From Arthrobacter sp. (GTDB lineage: Bacteria; Actinomycetota; Actinomycetes; Actinomycetales; Micrococcaceae), in NCBI GenBank assembly GCA_030146405.1, contig JASLBS010000047.1:1-14910 (forward strand): a stretch of 14,910 bases of DNA, written 5' to 3'. Below, in pieces: positions 1-6,583 of this stretch. Position numbers and translations under genes: made by a program. The notes beneath the pieces were generated by a model, which was not told the origin of the DNA, searched no databases, and worked only from the letters and a program-made list of their open reading frames with translations. Positions within the stretch are counted from its first letter, which is position 1; each line of letters begins with the position of its first letter.

Positions 1-357
1 GCCCGTCAGGTCATCCGTGTGCAGGCCCCGCATGCGCTTCAGCGGGGTGAAGCGCCAGTCCTCCTCCATCCCGGTGAGCGAGGGGTAGTCGGCGAGGTCG
101 AAGGACCTGCGCCGCTCCCCGCGGGAGGCCTCGGGGACCACGGGGGCGTCCCCGTGGCTGTGCCTCTTCAGGCCGAGCTGCTCGGAACCGGCATTGTGCG
201 CGGAGAGGCTCTCGCCCTCCTCGGTGAAGCCGTCGATCGACGCGGCGGCACCCGCCGGGGCGCCCAGGCGGGCCTTCTCGTCGAGGTCGCCGAGATCGGT
301 GATCTCGCCCTCCGGCGCGGTGTTCGGTGATATCTCGGTGCGGGTGGTCTCAGCCAT
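1..357 (-). CDS. sufD: Fe-S cluster assembly protein SufD (N-terminal part, truncated by window edge)
   Basis: This is the first 119 codons of SufD, part of the SufBC2D scaffold that builds Fe-S clusters in the cytoplasm. The ATG (357-355) lies 2 bp after the sufB stop, so the two are almost certainly translated from one message; the ribosome site is weak (AGG about 7 nt upstream). The visible protein has a long, poorly conserved acidic and Ala/Gly-rich leader. Around residues 85-116 it reaches the typical SufD entry motif, reading RSFDLADYP, then EEDWRFTPLKRMRGLH. That W-R-F-T-P-L block after an acidic pair is the hallmark of actinobacterial SufD N-termini. The beta-helix core and C-terminal residues lie outside the window. 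Confidence comes from this motif plus the position directly behind sufB. Confidence 0.9.
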   Translation of the reverse strand, partial: MAETTRTEISPNTAPEGEITDLGDLDEKARLGAPAGAAASIDGFTEEGESLSAHNAGSEQLGLKRHSHGDAPVVPEASRGERRRSFDLADYPSLTGMEEDWRFTPLKRMRGLHTDDLTG

Positions 358-359
358 TG

Positions 360-1832
360 CTAACCTACGGCCCCTTCCATCTGCAGTTCGATCAGGCGGT
401 TCAGCTCGAGCGCGTACTCCATGGGCAGCTCACGGGCGATCGGTTCGATGAACCCTCGCACGATCATGGCCATGGCCTCGTCCTCTGGCAGTCCACGGGA
501 CATCAGGTAGAAAAGCTGCTCCTCGCTGACCCGGGACACCGTGGCCTCGTGGCCCATGGTGACGTCGTCCTCGCGGATGTCCACGTAGGGATACGTGTCG
601 GAGCGGGAGATGGTGTCCACGAGCAGGGCGTCGCAGCGCACCGTGTTCGCCGAGTGCTTCGCGCCGTCACGGACCTGCACGAGTCCGCGGTACGCGGCTC
701 GTCCACCACCGCGGGCCACCGACTTCGAGATGATCGAGGACTTGGTGTTCGGCGCGATGTGCACCATCTTCGACCCGGTGTCCTGGTGCTGTCCCTCGCC
801 GGCGAAGGCGATCGAGAGCGTCTCACCCTTGGCGTGCTCGCCGACCAGGTAGACCGCCGGGTACTTCATGGTGACCTTCGAGCCGATGTTGCCGTCGATC
901 CACTCCATGGTCGCGCCCTCGTGGGCGATGGCCCGCTTGGTCACGAGGTTGTACACGTTGTTCGACCAGTTCTGGATGGTCGTGTAGCGGACGCGGGCGC
1001 CCTTCTTCACCACGATCTCGACGACGGCCGAGTGCAGGGAGTCCGAGGTGTAGATCGGGGCGGTGCAGCCCTCGATGTAGTGCACGTAGGAGTCCTCGTC
1101 CGCGATGATCAGCGTGCGCTCGAACTGGCCCATGTTTTCCGTGTTGATGCGGAAGTACGCCTGGAGGGGGATCTCGACGTGGACGCCCTTGGGCACGTAG
1201 ACGAAGGATCCGCCGGACCAGACTGCCGTGTTCAGCGACGCGAACTTGTTGTCGCCCACGGGGATGATGGAGCCGAAGTACTCCTTGAAGATCTCCGGGT
1301 GCTCCCGCAGTGCGGTATCCGTGTCGAGGAACAGCACGCCCTGGCGCTCGAGGTCCTCACGCAGCTGGTGGTACACCACCTCGGACTCGTACTGCGCGGC
1401 GACGCCGGAGACGAGGCGCGCGCGCTCCGCCTCGGGGATGCCGAGCTTCTCGTACGTGTTGCGGATGTCCTCGGGGAGGTCCTCCCACGTGTTCGCCTGC
1501 TTCTCCGTGGAGCGCACGAAGTACTTGATGTTGTCGAAGTCGATGCCCGAGAGGTCGGCGCCCCAGGTGGGCATGGGCTTGCGGTCGAAGTACTTCAGGC
1601 CTTTGAGCCGGAGGTCGAGCATCCACTCGGGCTCGTTCTTCTTGGCGGAGATGTCGCGGACGACCTCCTCGCTCAGGCCACGGCGAGCGTTGTCGCTGAC
1701 CTCGTTCTTGTCCGCCCACCCGTACTGGTAGGTGCCGATGCCCTCGAGCTCCGGGTTCTTCTCGAGGATGTCGTTGATCACCGAATCCGGCACTGCCGGA
1801 GTTGCTTGCGTGCGGTCTACTTGATCCGTCAT
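360..1832 (-). CDS. sufB: Fe-S cluster assembly scaffold protein SufB
   Basis: SufB is the scaffold subunit of the SufBC2D complex, on which sulfide and iron are assembled into nascent clusters. The product is about 490 aa, close to the 495 aa of the E. coli protein. It runs from PDSVINDILEKNPELEGIGTYQYG near the N-terminus (split here: PDSVINDILEK, then NPELEGIGTYQYGW) to ELNRLIELQMEGAVG at the end. The C-terminal beta-helix carries the conserved Cys400 in VRCDALL, matching the functionally important Cys405 of E. coli. Two ATGs in tandem (1835 and 1832) follow AAGGA at 1845-1841. I chose the second for its 8-nt spacing; the first would give one more Met. The sufR TGA (1834-1832) overlaps either start, so translation is probably coupled. 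Unlike M. tuberculosis SufB, there is no intein. Confidence 0.97.
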   Translation of the reverse strand: MTDQVDRTQATPAVPDSVINDILEKNPELEGIGTYQYGWADKNEVSDNARRGLSEEVVRDISAKKNEPEWMLDLRLKGLKYFDRKPMPTWGADLSGIDFDNIKYFVRSTEKQANTWEDLPEDIRNTYEKLGIPEAERARLVSGVAAQYESEVVYHQLREDLERQGVLFLDTDTALREHPEIFKEYFGSIIPVGDNKFASLNTAVWSGGSFVYVPKGVHVEIPLQAYFRINTENMGQFERTLIIADEDSYVHYIEGCTAPIYTSDSLHSAVVEIVVKKGARVRYTTIQNWSNNVYNLVTKRAIAHEGATMEWIDGNIGSKVTMKYPAVYLVGEHAKGETLSIAFAGEGQHQDTGSKMVHIAPNTKSSIISKSVARGGGRAAYRGLVQVRDGAKHSANTVRCDALLVDTISRSDTYPYVDIREDDVTMGHEATVSRVSEEQLFYLMSRGLPEDEAMAMIVRGFIEPIARELPMEYALELNRLIELQMEGAVG

Positions 1833-2710
1833 CATGGCCTTCCTTGCTGATGGATGGAAATCGTTGCTGGGGTGTCGGAGGACACCGCGGGTGGTGTCAC
1901 CGCGGTTCGTCCCAGGGGAATATGGGTGGTACAGACATGGCCCCCGGACGCGAGGGTGGACAGCCGCCGCACGTCCACGCCGAGGAGCCGGGCGAAGACG
2001 CCGGCTTCCTGCTCGCAGAAGGACGGAAAGGCGGAGGCGAGACCCTGGATGGGGCAGTGGCCCTGGCACAGCTGCACACTGAGCATCGCCGAACGGCCGG
2101 TCGTGGCCGTGCGGGTGCTCCTCGCTCCGGATGCCCCCACGGTCTTGGTCGAACCGACGAAACCGTCGGTGGTCAGGGCGCCGGCGAGTGCGTGGGCACG
2201 GGCTTCGAGCTCCGGGCCGGCCGCTTCGATGATCGGGCGGTAGCGTTCCTCCATCCCGGCGAAGCGCGCCCGGGCGAATTCCTCGATGGCTTCCGGTCCG
2301 GCGGCTTCCCCGAGCTGCGTCAGGGCGGCAGTGGCGATGTCGAGGTAGTCGTTCCCCCGGGTCGACTGTCCGCGCTTGCTCAGGACATAGCGTCGGGCGG
2401 GCCGTCCAGCTCCACCGGCGGAACTCCGCACGCGCTTGACCTCGATCAGGCCGTCCTGCGACAGGGAGTCGAGGTGCCGGCGCATCGCTGCAGGAGTGAA
2501 GCCGAGACGATCCCCGAGCTCTGCTGCGCTGACGGGGCCGCGTTCGAGGACGGCCGACAGGACGCGGTCCCGGGTGCGCTCATCCGGCTCCGGGGAGACG
2601 ATCTGGGCCGGAAGGGCGCTGGCTGCTGGGGCGACGACCCCGTTCGACGACGGGTCTGCCAGAGCCGATGATGAGGCCGTCGGAGCGGCGGCACGGGGTG
2701 ATGCAGTCAC
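1832..2710 (-). CDS. sufR: SufR-type Fe-S-sensing transcriptional regulator
   Basis: This 292-aa protein belongs to the DeoR/ArsR-like winged-helix family of SufR regulators (M. tuberculosis Rv1460 type), which repress the suf operon when they carry a cluster. A Ser/Ala/Pro-rich N-terminus (about residues 1-38) is followed by a winged helix at about 45-110, with the recognition region SAAELGDRLGFTPAAMRRHL at 61-80. The C-terminal domain holds four cysteines, 215, 219, 232 and 260, in the pattern C-X3-C-X12-C-X27-C; the last three match the cluster-ligand arrangement expected for SufR. The GTG start (2710-2708) is chosen because GGGAGGA (2724-2718) sits 7 nt upstream. The longer reading to 2752 has no such site. 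The gene is first in the suf operon, so autoregulation is likely. The effect of the N-terminal extension is unknown. Confidence 0.93.
   Translation of the reverse strand: MTASPRAAAPTASSSALADPSSNGVVAPAASALPAQIVSPEPDERTRDRVLSAVLERGPVSAAELGDRLGFTPAAMRRHLDSLSQDGLIEVKRVRSSAGGAGRPARRYVLSKRGQSTRGNDYLDIATAALTQLGEAAGPEAIEEFARARFAGMEERYRPIIEAAGPELEARAHALAGALTTDGFVGSTKTVGASGARSTRTATTGRSAMLSVQLCQGHCPIQGLASAFPSFCEQEAGVFARLLGVDVRRLSTLASGGHVCTTHIPLGRTAVTPPAVSSDTPATISIHQQGRP
1836..1845 (-). promoter_or_regulatory. sufB ribosome binding site with coupled start
   Basis: AAGGAAGG lies inside the last codons of sufR. It is followed by the tandem ATGATG, in which the sufR TGA is embedded. The spacing is 5 nt from AAGGA to the first ATG and 8 nt to the second, so the second is slightly favoured. 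Confidence 0.7.
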
Positions 2711-2777
2711 GGTCCAATCCTCCCTAGGCGACAAAATACACAACACAAGCATGACCTAATGTATTCCGGCGGACCAC

Positions 2778-2796
2778 TTAGGGAAGGCTACCCAAG
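2778..2796. promoter_or_regulatory. Candidate IdeR/DtxR-type iron box
   Basis: TTAGGGAAGGCTACCCAAG matches 14 of 19 positions of the DtxR/IdeR consensus as I recall it (TTAGGTTAGSCTAACCTAA). It contains the dyad GGGnAGnCTnCCC. It lies between the suf promoter and the ABC/ctaA promoter, roughly 60 bp upstream of the suspected sufR start site and 50 bp upstream of the suspected ABC start site. Iron control of suf genes is common, which makes the site plausible, but binding is inferred from the sequence only. Confidence 0.4.
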
Positions 2797-2825
2797 CGGA
2801 CCTCCGGAGCCCCTACTACCTGACG

Positions 2826-2831
2826 TAGAAT
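2826..2831 (+). promoter_or_regulatory. -10 element of the ABC/ctaA operon, possibly giving a leaderless mRNA
   Basis: TAGAAT fits the TANNNT actinobacterial -10. Transcription would be expected to begin about 6-7 nt downstream, at or next to the GTG at 2838. No Shine-Dalgarno sequence precedes either candidate start, which supports a leaderless message. Confidence 0.45.
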
Positions 2832-3788
2832 ATGGACGTGCCTACAGCTACCCCTGCCTTGGAGATCGAAGGCCTGATCAAGGACTTCGGCCCGGTCGCC
2901 TCATTCGACGGCAGGATGGTCAGGGTGCTGGACGGCGTCCACCTCCAGGCCCATCACGGCAGGGTGACCGTGCTGCTCGGCGCGAACGGCGCGGGCAAGA
3001 CCACGACACTCGAATGCGCGCAGGGACTCCAGCGGGCCGACGGCGGATCGGTGCGGCTCCTCGGGGAAGATCCCGCCAAGGCATCACCGCACCTCCGGGC
3101 CCGTGTAGGGGTCATGCTCCAGGACGGCGGCCTGCCGCCCTCGGTCCGGCCCCTCGCGCTGCTGCGGCACGTGGCGTCGATGTACAGCTCCCCCCTCCCG
3201 GTCGACGTCCTCGCCGAGCGCCTGGGGATCGACGAGTTCGGCGCCGTCTCGATCCGCAGGCTCTCGGGCGGACAGAAGCAGCGGCTCGCCCTCGCGTGCG
3301 CGCTGGTGGGCCGCCCCGAGGTGGTCTTCCTGGACGAACCGAGCGCCGGTCTGGATCCGCAGTCACGCACCATCGTGTTCGACCTCATCAGGGAGCTGCG
3401 CGCGGACGGACTGGCGGTCATCCTCACCACGCATCTGCTCGACGACGCCCAGCGGCTGGCCGACTACGTGTACATCGTCGAGGGCGGACGCACGGTGGCC
3501 GAGGGTACCGTCGCGGAGCTCACGGCTGATAAGGACACGGAGGGTCTTCGGGAGCTGCGCTTCGAGACCGTCCCGGGTCTCTCCCTCCCCGCCGACCTCC
3601 TCCCCCACCTCCACCAGAGCGAGACCGGCCAGGGACAGTACGTGGTGCGCGGATCCCTGACGGCGCGTGACATCGTGCAGCTCGCCGAGTGGTGGGACAG
3701 CTGCGGCGTCCTTCCCACGGTCATCTCCATGGCGCCCCGCTCGCTCGAGGACGTCTTCCTCGACATCTCCGGACGGGGCCTGCGATGA
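2832..3788 (+). CDS. ABC transporter ATP-binding protein (ABC-2 type exporter family)
   Basis: This 318-aa protein powers the membrane partner encoded directly downstream. All nucleotide-binding motifs are intact: Walker A GANGAGKT (50-57), Q-loop Gln97 in MLQD, signature LSGGQ (144-148), Walker B VVFLDEP with catalytic Glu169, D-loop SAGLD (171-175) and the switch His201. After about residue 225 there is a C-terminal extension of about 90 residues, ending in the SLEDVFLDISGRGLR pattern usual for drug/export-type (CcmA-like) ATPases. The family and gene order match M. tuberculosis Rv1458c. The ATG at 2832 has no ribosome site. A GTG at 2838 lies 6 nt after a TAGAAT -10 and could be a leaderless start, giving 316 aa. 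The substrate is unknown; travel with ctaA suggests a link to cytochrome oxidase or heme, but this is inference. Confidence 0.92.
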   Translation: MDVPTATPALEIEGLIKDFGPVASFDGRMVRVLDGVHLQAHHGRVTVLLGANGAGKTTTLECAQGLQRADGGSVRLLGEDPAKASPHLRARVGVMLQDGGLPPSVRPLALLRHVASMYSSPLPVDVLAERLGIDEFGAVSIRRLSGGQKQRLALACALVGRPEVVFLDEPSAGLDPQSRTIVFDLIRELRADGLAVILTTHLLDDAQRLADYVYIVEGGRTVAEGTVAELTADKDTEGLRELRFETVPGLSLPADLLPHLHQSETGQGQYVVRGSLTARDIVQLAEWWDSCGVLPTVISMAPRSLEDVFLDISGRGLR

Positions 3789-4582
3789 GTACGAGCGCGA
3801 CCGGCTCCCGGGCCGATACCGGCACCCCGTCGCTGATCGGTGGCACGGCCGCATCCCTCCCTACCCGGATCCTCCGGCACGGCCGGTACGAGGCGCTGGC
3901 GATGCTGCGCAACGGCGAACAGCTCGTGCTCGCGATCGTGCTGCCGCTCCTTGCGCTGACGGCGCTGGTCCTCACGCCGCTCCTCGATGCGTACGGGACC
4001 AGCCGGATCGACGTGGCAGCTCCCGGGGTCCTCGCGCTCTGCACCCTGTCCACGGCCTTCACCGGTCAGGGCATCGCCACGGGGTTCGACCGCCGGTACG
4101 GCGTCCTGCGGTTCCTCTCCACCACTCCCCTCGGACGGTCCGGCCTGATCCTGGGCAAGGCCGTCGCAGTCGCCGTCGTCCTGGCCGTCCAACTGGTGGT
4201 GATCGGCGGGACGGCCCTGCTCATGGGCTGGGAGCCGCGGCCGGAGGGGATCCTTCCCGCCGCGCTGCTGCTGCTGGTGGGGTCCGCCGCCTTCACCGCC
4301 CTCGGGCTGCTGGTGGCGGGCACCCTGCGACCCGAGGCCACCCTCGCGGTCACCAATCTCGTGTGGATCCTGCTCGCTGCCGCCGGTGGCGTGATCATCC
4401 CGGCGGCGAGCCTGCCCGACGCCGCCGCTCCGTTCATCGCCGTCCTTCCGTCCGCCGCACTCGGGGACGGCCTTCGGGGCGCCCTCCTGGACGGACACCT
4501 CGACCTCGTCGCGTGCCTGGTACTCCTCGCCTGGGCCGCCCTCTCAAGCCTGGCGGCCATCCGCTGGTTCAAATGGAGCTGA
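3785..4582 (+). CDS. ABC-2 type transporter permease
   Basis: This 265-aa integral membrane protein is the permease partner of the upstream ATPase. The ATG overlaps the ATPase stop as ATGA, so the two are translationally coupled. About six hydrophobic segments can be drawn: 47-67, 79-98, 124-147, 157-179, 187-205 and 241-260. Between the second and third lies FDRRYGVLRFLSTTPLGRSG, the cytoplasmic R-x-x-G-x-L-x-x-L-x-x-x-P motif of ABC-2 permeases. The N-terminus (1-30) is hydrophilic, with no signal peptide. Position and topology match M. tuberculosis Rv1457c. A longer reading from 3689 is possible but would overlap the ATPase by about 100 bp and has no support. The substrate cannot be read from the sequence. 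Confidence 0.9.
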   Translation: MSTSATGSRADTGTPSLIGGTAASLPTRILRHGRYEALAMLRNGEQLVLAIVLPLLALTALVLTPLLDAYGTSRIDVAAPGVLALCTLSTAFTGQGIATGFDRRYGVLRFLSTTPLGRSGLILGKAVAVAVVLAVQLVVIGGTALLMGWEPRPEGILPAALLLLVGSAAFTALGLLVAGTLRPEATLAVTNLVWILLAAAGGVIIPAASLPDAAAPFIAVLPSAALGDGLRGALLDGHLDLVACLVLLAWAALSSLAAIRWFKWS

Positions 4583-4586
4583 TGAC

Positions 4587-5561
4587 ATGACCCTTCCCCT
4601 GCTCGACCGCGTCTCCGGGTCCCTTCCGCGGACCACCACGCCGCTCGTCCGACGCCTGGCGGTCGCCTCGCTCGTGTCCCAGATCGCGATCGTGGTGACC
4701 GGTGGTGCCGTGCGGCTCACGGCGTCCGGTCTCGGCTGCCCGGAATGGCCGAAGTGTACGCCCGATTCGATCGTCAGCACCCCGGAGATGGGCTTCCACG
4801 GCGCGATCGAGTTCGGGAACCGGCTCCTGACCTTCGTGCTCGTGATCATCGCGGTGGCGATGATCGTCTCGGTACTCGGGATGCGACGCGAACGCAAGGA
4901 CCTCTTCCGGCTCTCCATCGGCCTGTTCGCCGGCATCCCGGCACAGGCCGTGATCGGAGGCATCACTGTATGGACGGGTCTGAACCCCTGGGTGGTGGGC
5001 CTCCACTTCATCGTCTCGATGATCCTCGTGTCCCTCGCCGCCGTCCTGGTGAACCGGGCGCGGCTCACCGCGGACGAGTACCGCGCTCGCAGGGAACCCG
5101 CGGCTTCACCGCTCCTGCGGCAGCTACTCGTGACCTCCACGGTGCTGACCTCGATCACCATCGCCATCGGCGTCGTCGTCACCGGCTCCGGACCGCACGC
5201 GGGAGATCACGGCGCGGCGCGGAACGGACTCGATTCGGATCTCATGACGCGCCTCCACGCCGTGCCTGTCTACCTCCTCGTCGCCACGGTGGCCCTCGCG
5301 GTCGTGGTCTCCTATCGTGCGCAGGCCCATGAGAAGCTGCGGAAGGCGGTGGTGATCCTCGCCGTGATCGTGCTGGCGCAGGGAGCGATCGGCTACGTGC
5401 AGCACTTCCTGCACCTGCCCATCGCACTGGTGGCCCTGCACATGCTCGGTGCGTCAGTACTCATGGCGGCATCGATCCACGCGCTGTACACCGGCGCCAC
5501 GCGCCGGACGCTGCCCGGCACCCGTACGCCGGTGACCCGCCGGCCGATCCCCGTTCCGTAG
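4587..5561 (+). CDS. ctaA: Heme A synthase (COX15/CtaA family)
   Basis: CtaA oxidises the C8 methyl of heme O to a formyl group, making heme A for aa3-type cytochrome oxidase in the cell membrane. The 324-aa product has about eight membrane segments (24-42, 80-97, 109-130, 137-156, 183-200, 224-243, 253-271, 279-299). Conserved features include the extracytoplasmic Cys pair C51/C57 in GLGCPEWPKC, the catalytic-type Glu75 in AIEFGNR, and the heme-ligand histidines His140 (GLHF), His224 (RLHAV) and His285 (ALHML). The position equivalent to B. subtilis His60 is Asn78, and His71 lies nearby. GGAG (4575-4578) precedes the ATG by 8 nt, and the gene starts 4 bp after the permease stop, so it belongs to the ABC operon. 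The last 20 or so residues are basic and Pro-rich. Confidence 0.95.
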   Translation: MTLPLLDRVSGSLPRTTTPLVRRLAVASLVSQIAIVVTGGAVRLTASGLGCPEWPKCTPDSIVSTPEMGFHGAIEFGNRLLTFVLVIIAVAMIVSVLGMRRERKDLFRLSIGLFAGIPAQAVIGGITVWTGLNPWVVGLHFIVSMILVSLAAVLVNRARLTADEYRARREPAASPLLRQLLVTSTVLTSITIAIGVVVTGSGPHAGDHGAARNGLDSDLMTRLHAVPVYLLVATVALAVVVSYRAQAHEKLRKAVVILAVIVLAQGAIGYVQHFLHLPIALVALHMLGASVLMAASIHALYTGATRRTLPGTRTPVTRRPIPVP

Positions 5562-5573
5562 GCGCAGCGCCCG

Positions 5574-6473
5574 TCAGGCGGTACCGAGCTCCGTCTCCAG
5601 CGCATCGAGCAGCCGCCCGAGTTCGCGGAGCTCGGAGCCGGGACTCGGGAGGAGGGGCGGCCGCGGGTCGCCCGCCGCGTAGCCGCAGGCGCGCGCCAGC
5701 AGGTGCAGACCGCTGATCTTCCGCAGGCCCCCCACCCGGTCGACGATCGGTCCGAGGACACGGCGGATCCGATCGACCTCCTGCGGGTCCCGGCGCACCA
5801 CCGCTCGGCGCAGGCGGGCGTAGGCGGCCGGTAGGAGTGCTGCGGGCCCGCTGTGCCAGGCATCGGCCGCCACCTCGCCCGACAGCATGAGGGAATCGCC
5901 GCTCACCCCGTGCCGGAGCTCGCCGGTGGTCAGGGCCGCGAGCTCGGTCCGGCGGATGTTGAAGGTGCGCGCATCGGCTGCGGTGTCCTTGAAGGCGACC
6001 ACCGACGGGAGCTCGGCGAGTTCGGCCACCAGCGTCAGCGAGTAGTCGAACTGGGTGGTGCGTGGATTGTTGTAGAGGCAGACCGGTAGATCGGTCTCCG
6101 CGCAGACCGAGCGCACCTGCGCCAGCACCTCGTCCTCGGTCAACGGCACGTAGGACACGGGCGAGAGCACGAGGCCTGCAGCCCCCGCCTGCTGGGCGTC
6201 GACGGCTGCCTCGAGGACCTCCCGCGTCCCCACGGAGCTGATACCGACGGCGACGGGGAGCCTTCCGGCCATCGCCTCGACACTCGTTCGGGCCACGTCA
6301 CGACGCTCGCCACCGTCGAGGTAGGCGAAGCTACCGGAGGAGCCGAGAACGGTGACCGCGTCGACGCCCGAGGACGCGAGTCCGTCGATGAGGAGCCGCA
6401 GGTCCTCGTGACTGACCTCCCCGCTGCTGTGGAAGGGGGTGAGGGGGTAGGCGATGAGGCCGCTGAAGTCCAT
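5574..6473 (-). CDS. DapA/N-acetylneuraminate lyase superfamily protein (aldolase or dehydratase, substrate unknown)
   Basis: This 299-aa TIM-barrel protein belongs to the DHDPS/NAL superfamily of Schiff-base aldolases. The Schiff-base lysine is Lys162 in VVAFKDT and the acid/base tyrosine is Tyr134 in CLYNNP, matching Lys161 and Tyr133 of E. coli DapA, and the length is normal. True DapA features are altered, however. GTTGE is replaced by GSSGS (44-48), and the TPYYNRP segment carrying Tyr107 is replaced by SPVSYVP. It is therefore unlikely to be the cell's dihydrodipicolinate synthase, and a sugar-acid or keto-acid lyase is more plausible. The ATG at 6473 is chosen because the family N-terminus (MDFSGLIAYPLTPF) begins there. 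Only a poor GGG site precedes it, but TACGCT lies 7 nt upstream. The gene is convergent with ctaA, with a 12-bp gap. Confidence 0.88.
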   Translation of the reverse strand: MDFSGLIAYPLTPFHSSGEVSHEDLRLLIDGLASSGVDAVTVLGSSGSFAYLDGGERRDVARTSVEAMAGRLPVAVGISSVGTREVLEAAVDAQQAGAAGLVLSPVSYVPLTEDEVLAQVRSVCAETDLPVCLYNNPRTTQFDYSLTLVAELAELPSVVAFKDTAADARTFNIRRTELAALTTGELRHGVSGDSLMLSGEVAADAWHSGPAALLPAAYARLRRAVVRRDPQEVDRIRRVLGPIVDRVGGLRKISGLHLLARACGYAAGDPRPPLLPSPGSELRELGRLLDALETELGTA

Positions 6474-6480
6474 GGGACCC

Positions 6481-6486
6481 AGCGTA
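6481..6486 (-). promoter_or_regulatory. Candidate -10 of the DapA-like gene (possible leaderless start)
   Basis: On the minus strand TACGCT fits TANNNT and ends 7 nt before the ATG at 6473. Transcription would start at or beside the initiation codon, in line with the absence of a good ribosome site. No clear -35 is visible. Confidence 0.35.
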
Positions 6487-6490
6487 GGTG

Positions 6491-6532
6491 CCCGGGCGCC
6501 GCACATGCACGACCCCGGCCGGACCGCCCGGG
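6491..6532. repeat. 8-bp perfect inverted repeat between ctaB and the DapA-like gene
   Basis: CCCGGGCG (6491-6498) pairs exactly with CGCCCGGG (6525-6532) across a 26-nt GC-rich loop. It falls in the 104-bp gap between the ctaB stop and the start of the DapA-like gene, both on the minus strand. It could act as a terminator for ctaB, but there is no U-tract after the stem. It could equally be an operator for the downstream gene. Confidence 0.5.
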
Positions 6533-6553
6533 ATCGATCGGGGAGGACCAGCC

Positions 6554-6583
6554 GATCAGGATCAGTCGATCAGGCGATCAGGC
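6554..6583. repeat. Short degenerate tandem repeat of GATCAG units at the ctaB 3' end
   Basis: GATCAG occurs four times in 28 bp (6554, 6560, 6568, 6576), spaced 6, 8 and 8 bp apart. The last copy overlaps the ctaB stop codon (6580-6578). It looks like a simple slippage-type repeat. Confidence 0.6.

Larger units (their letters stand above)
2711..2831. promoter_or_regulatory. Divergent sufR / ABC operon promoter region
   Basis: These 121 bp lie between the sufR start (minus) and the ABC ATPase start (plus). The stretch is clearly more AT-rich than its surroundings. On the minus strand TATTTT (2738-2733) could be the sufR -10 element, giving a leader of about 15 nt that contains the GGGAGGA ribosome site. 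On the plus strand TAGAAT (2826-2831) is a good -10 for the ABC operon. Neither has a convincing TTGACA-like -35. An inverted repeat AATACA (2735-2740) / TGTATT (2760-2765) brackets the sufR promoter and could be an operator, for example for SufR. The iron-box-like dyad at 2778-2796 is listed separately. Confidence 0.6.

Noticed and set aside
360..1832. Intein in SufB, as in M. tuberculosis
   Set aside because: The frame is of normal length (about 490 aa) and continuous across the conserved core, with no inserted splicing domain.
327..1850. Plus-strand open frame of 507 codons opposite sufB
   Set aside because: Mirror of sufB codon use with no domain; sufB is unambiguous.
1833..2069. Upstream extension of SufB to 2069
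   Set aside because: The added 79 residues are Arg/Pro-rich, overlap the end of sufR and have no homology to SufB. The ribosome site points to 1832 or 1835.
5561..5571. Terminator between the convergent ctaA and the DapA-like gene
   Set aside because: Only a 4-bp stem (GGCG/CGCC) with a 3-nt loop and no U-tract in a 12-bp gap; too weak to call.
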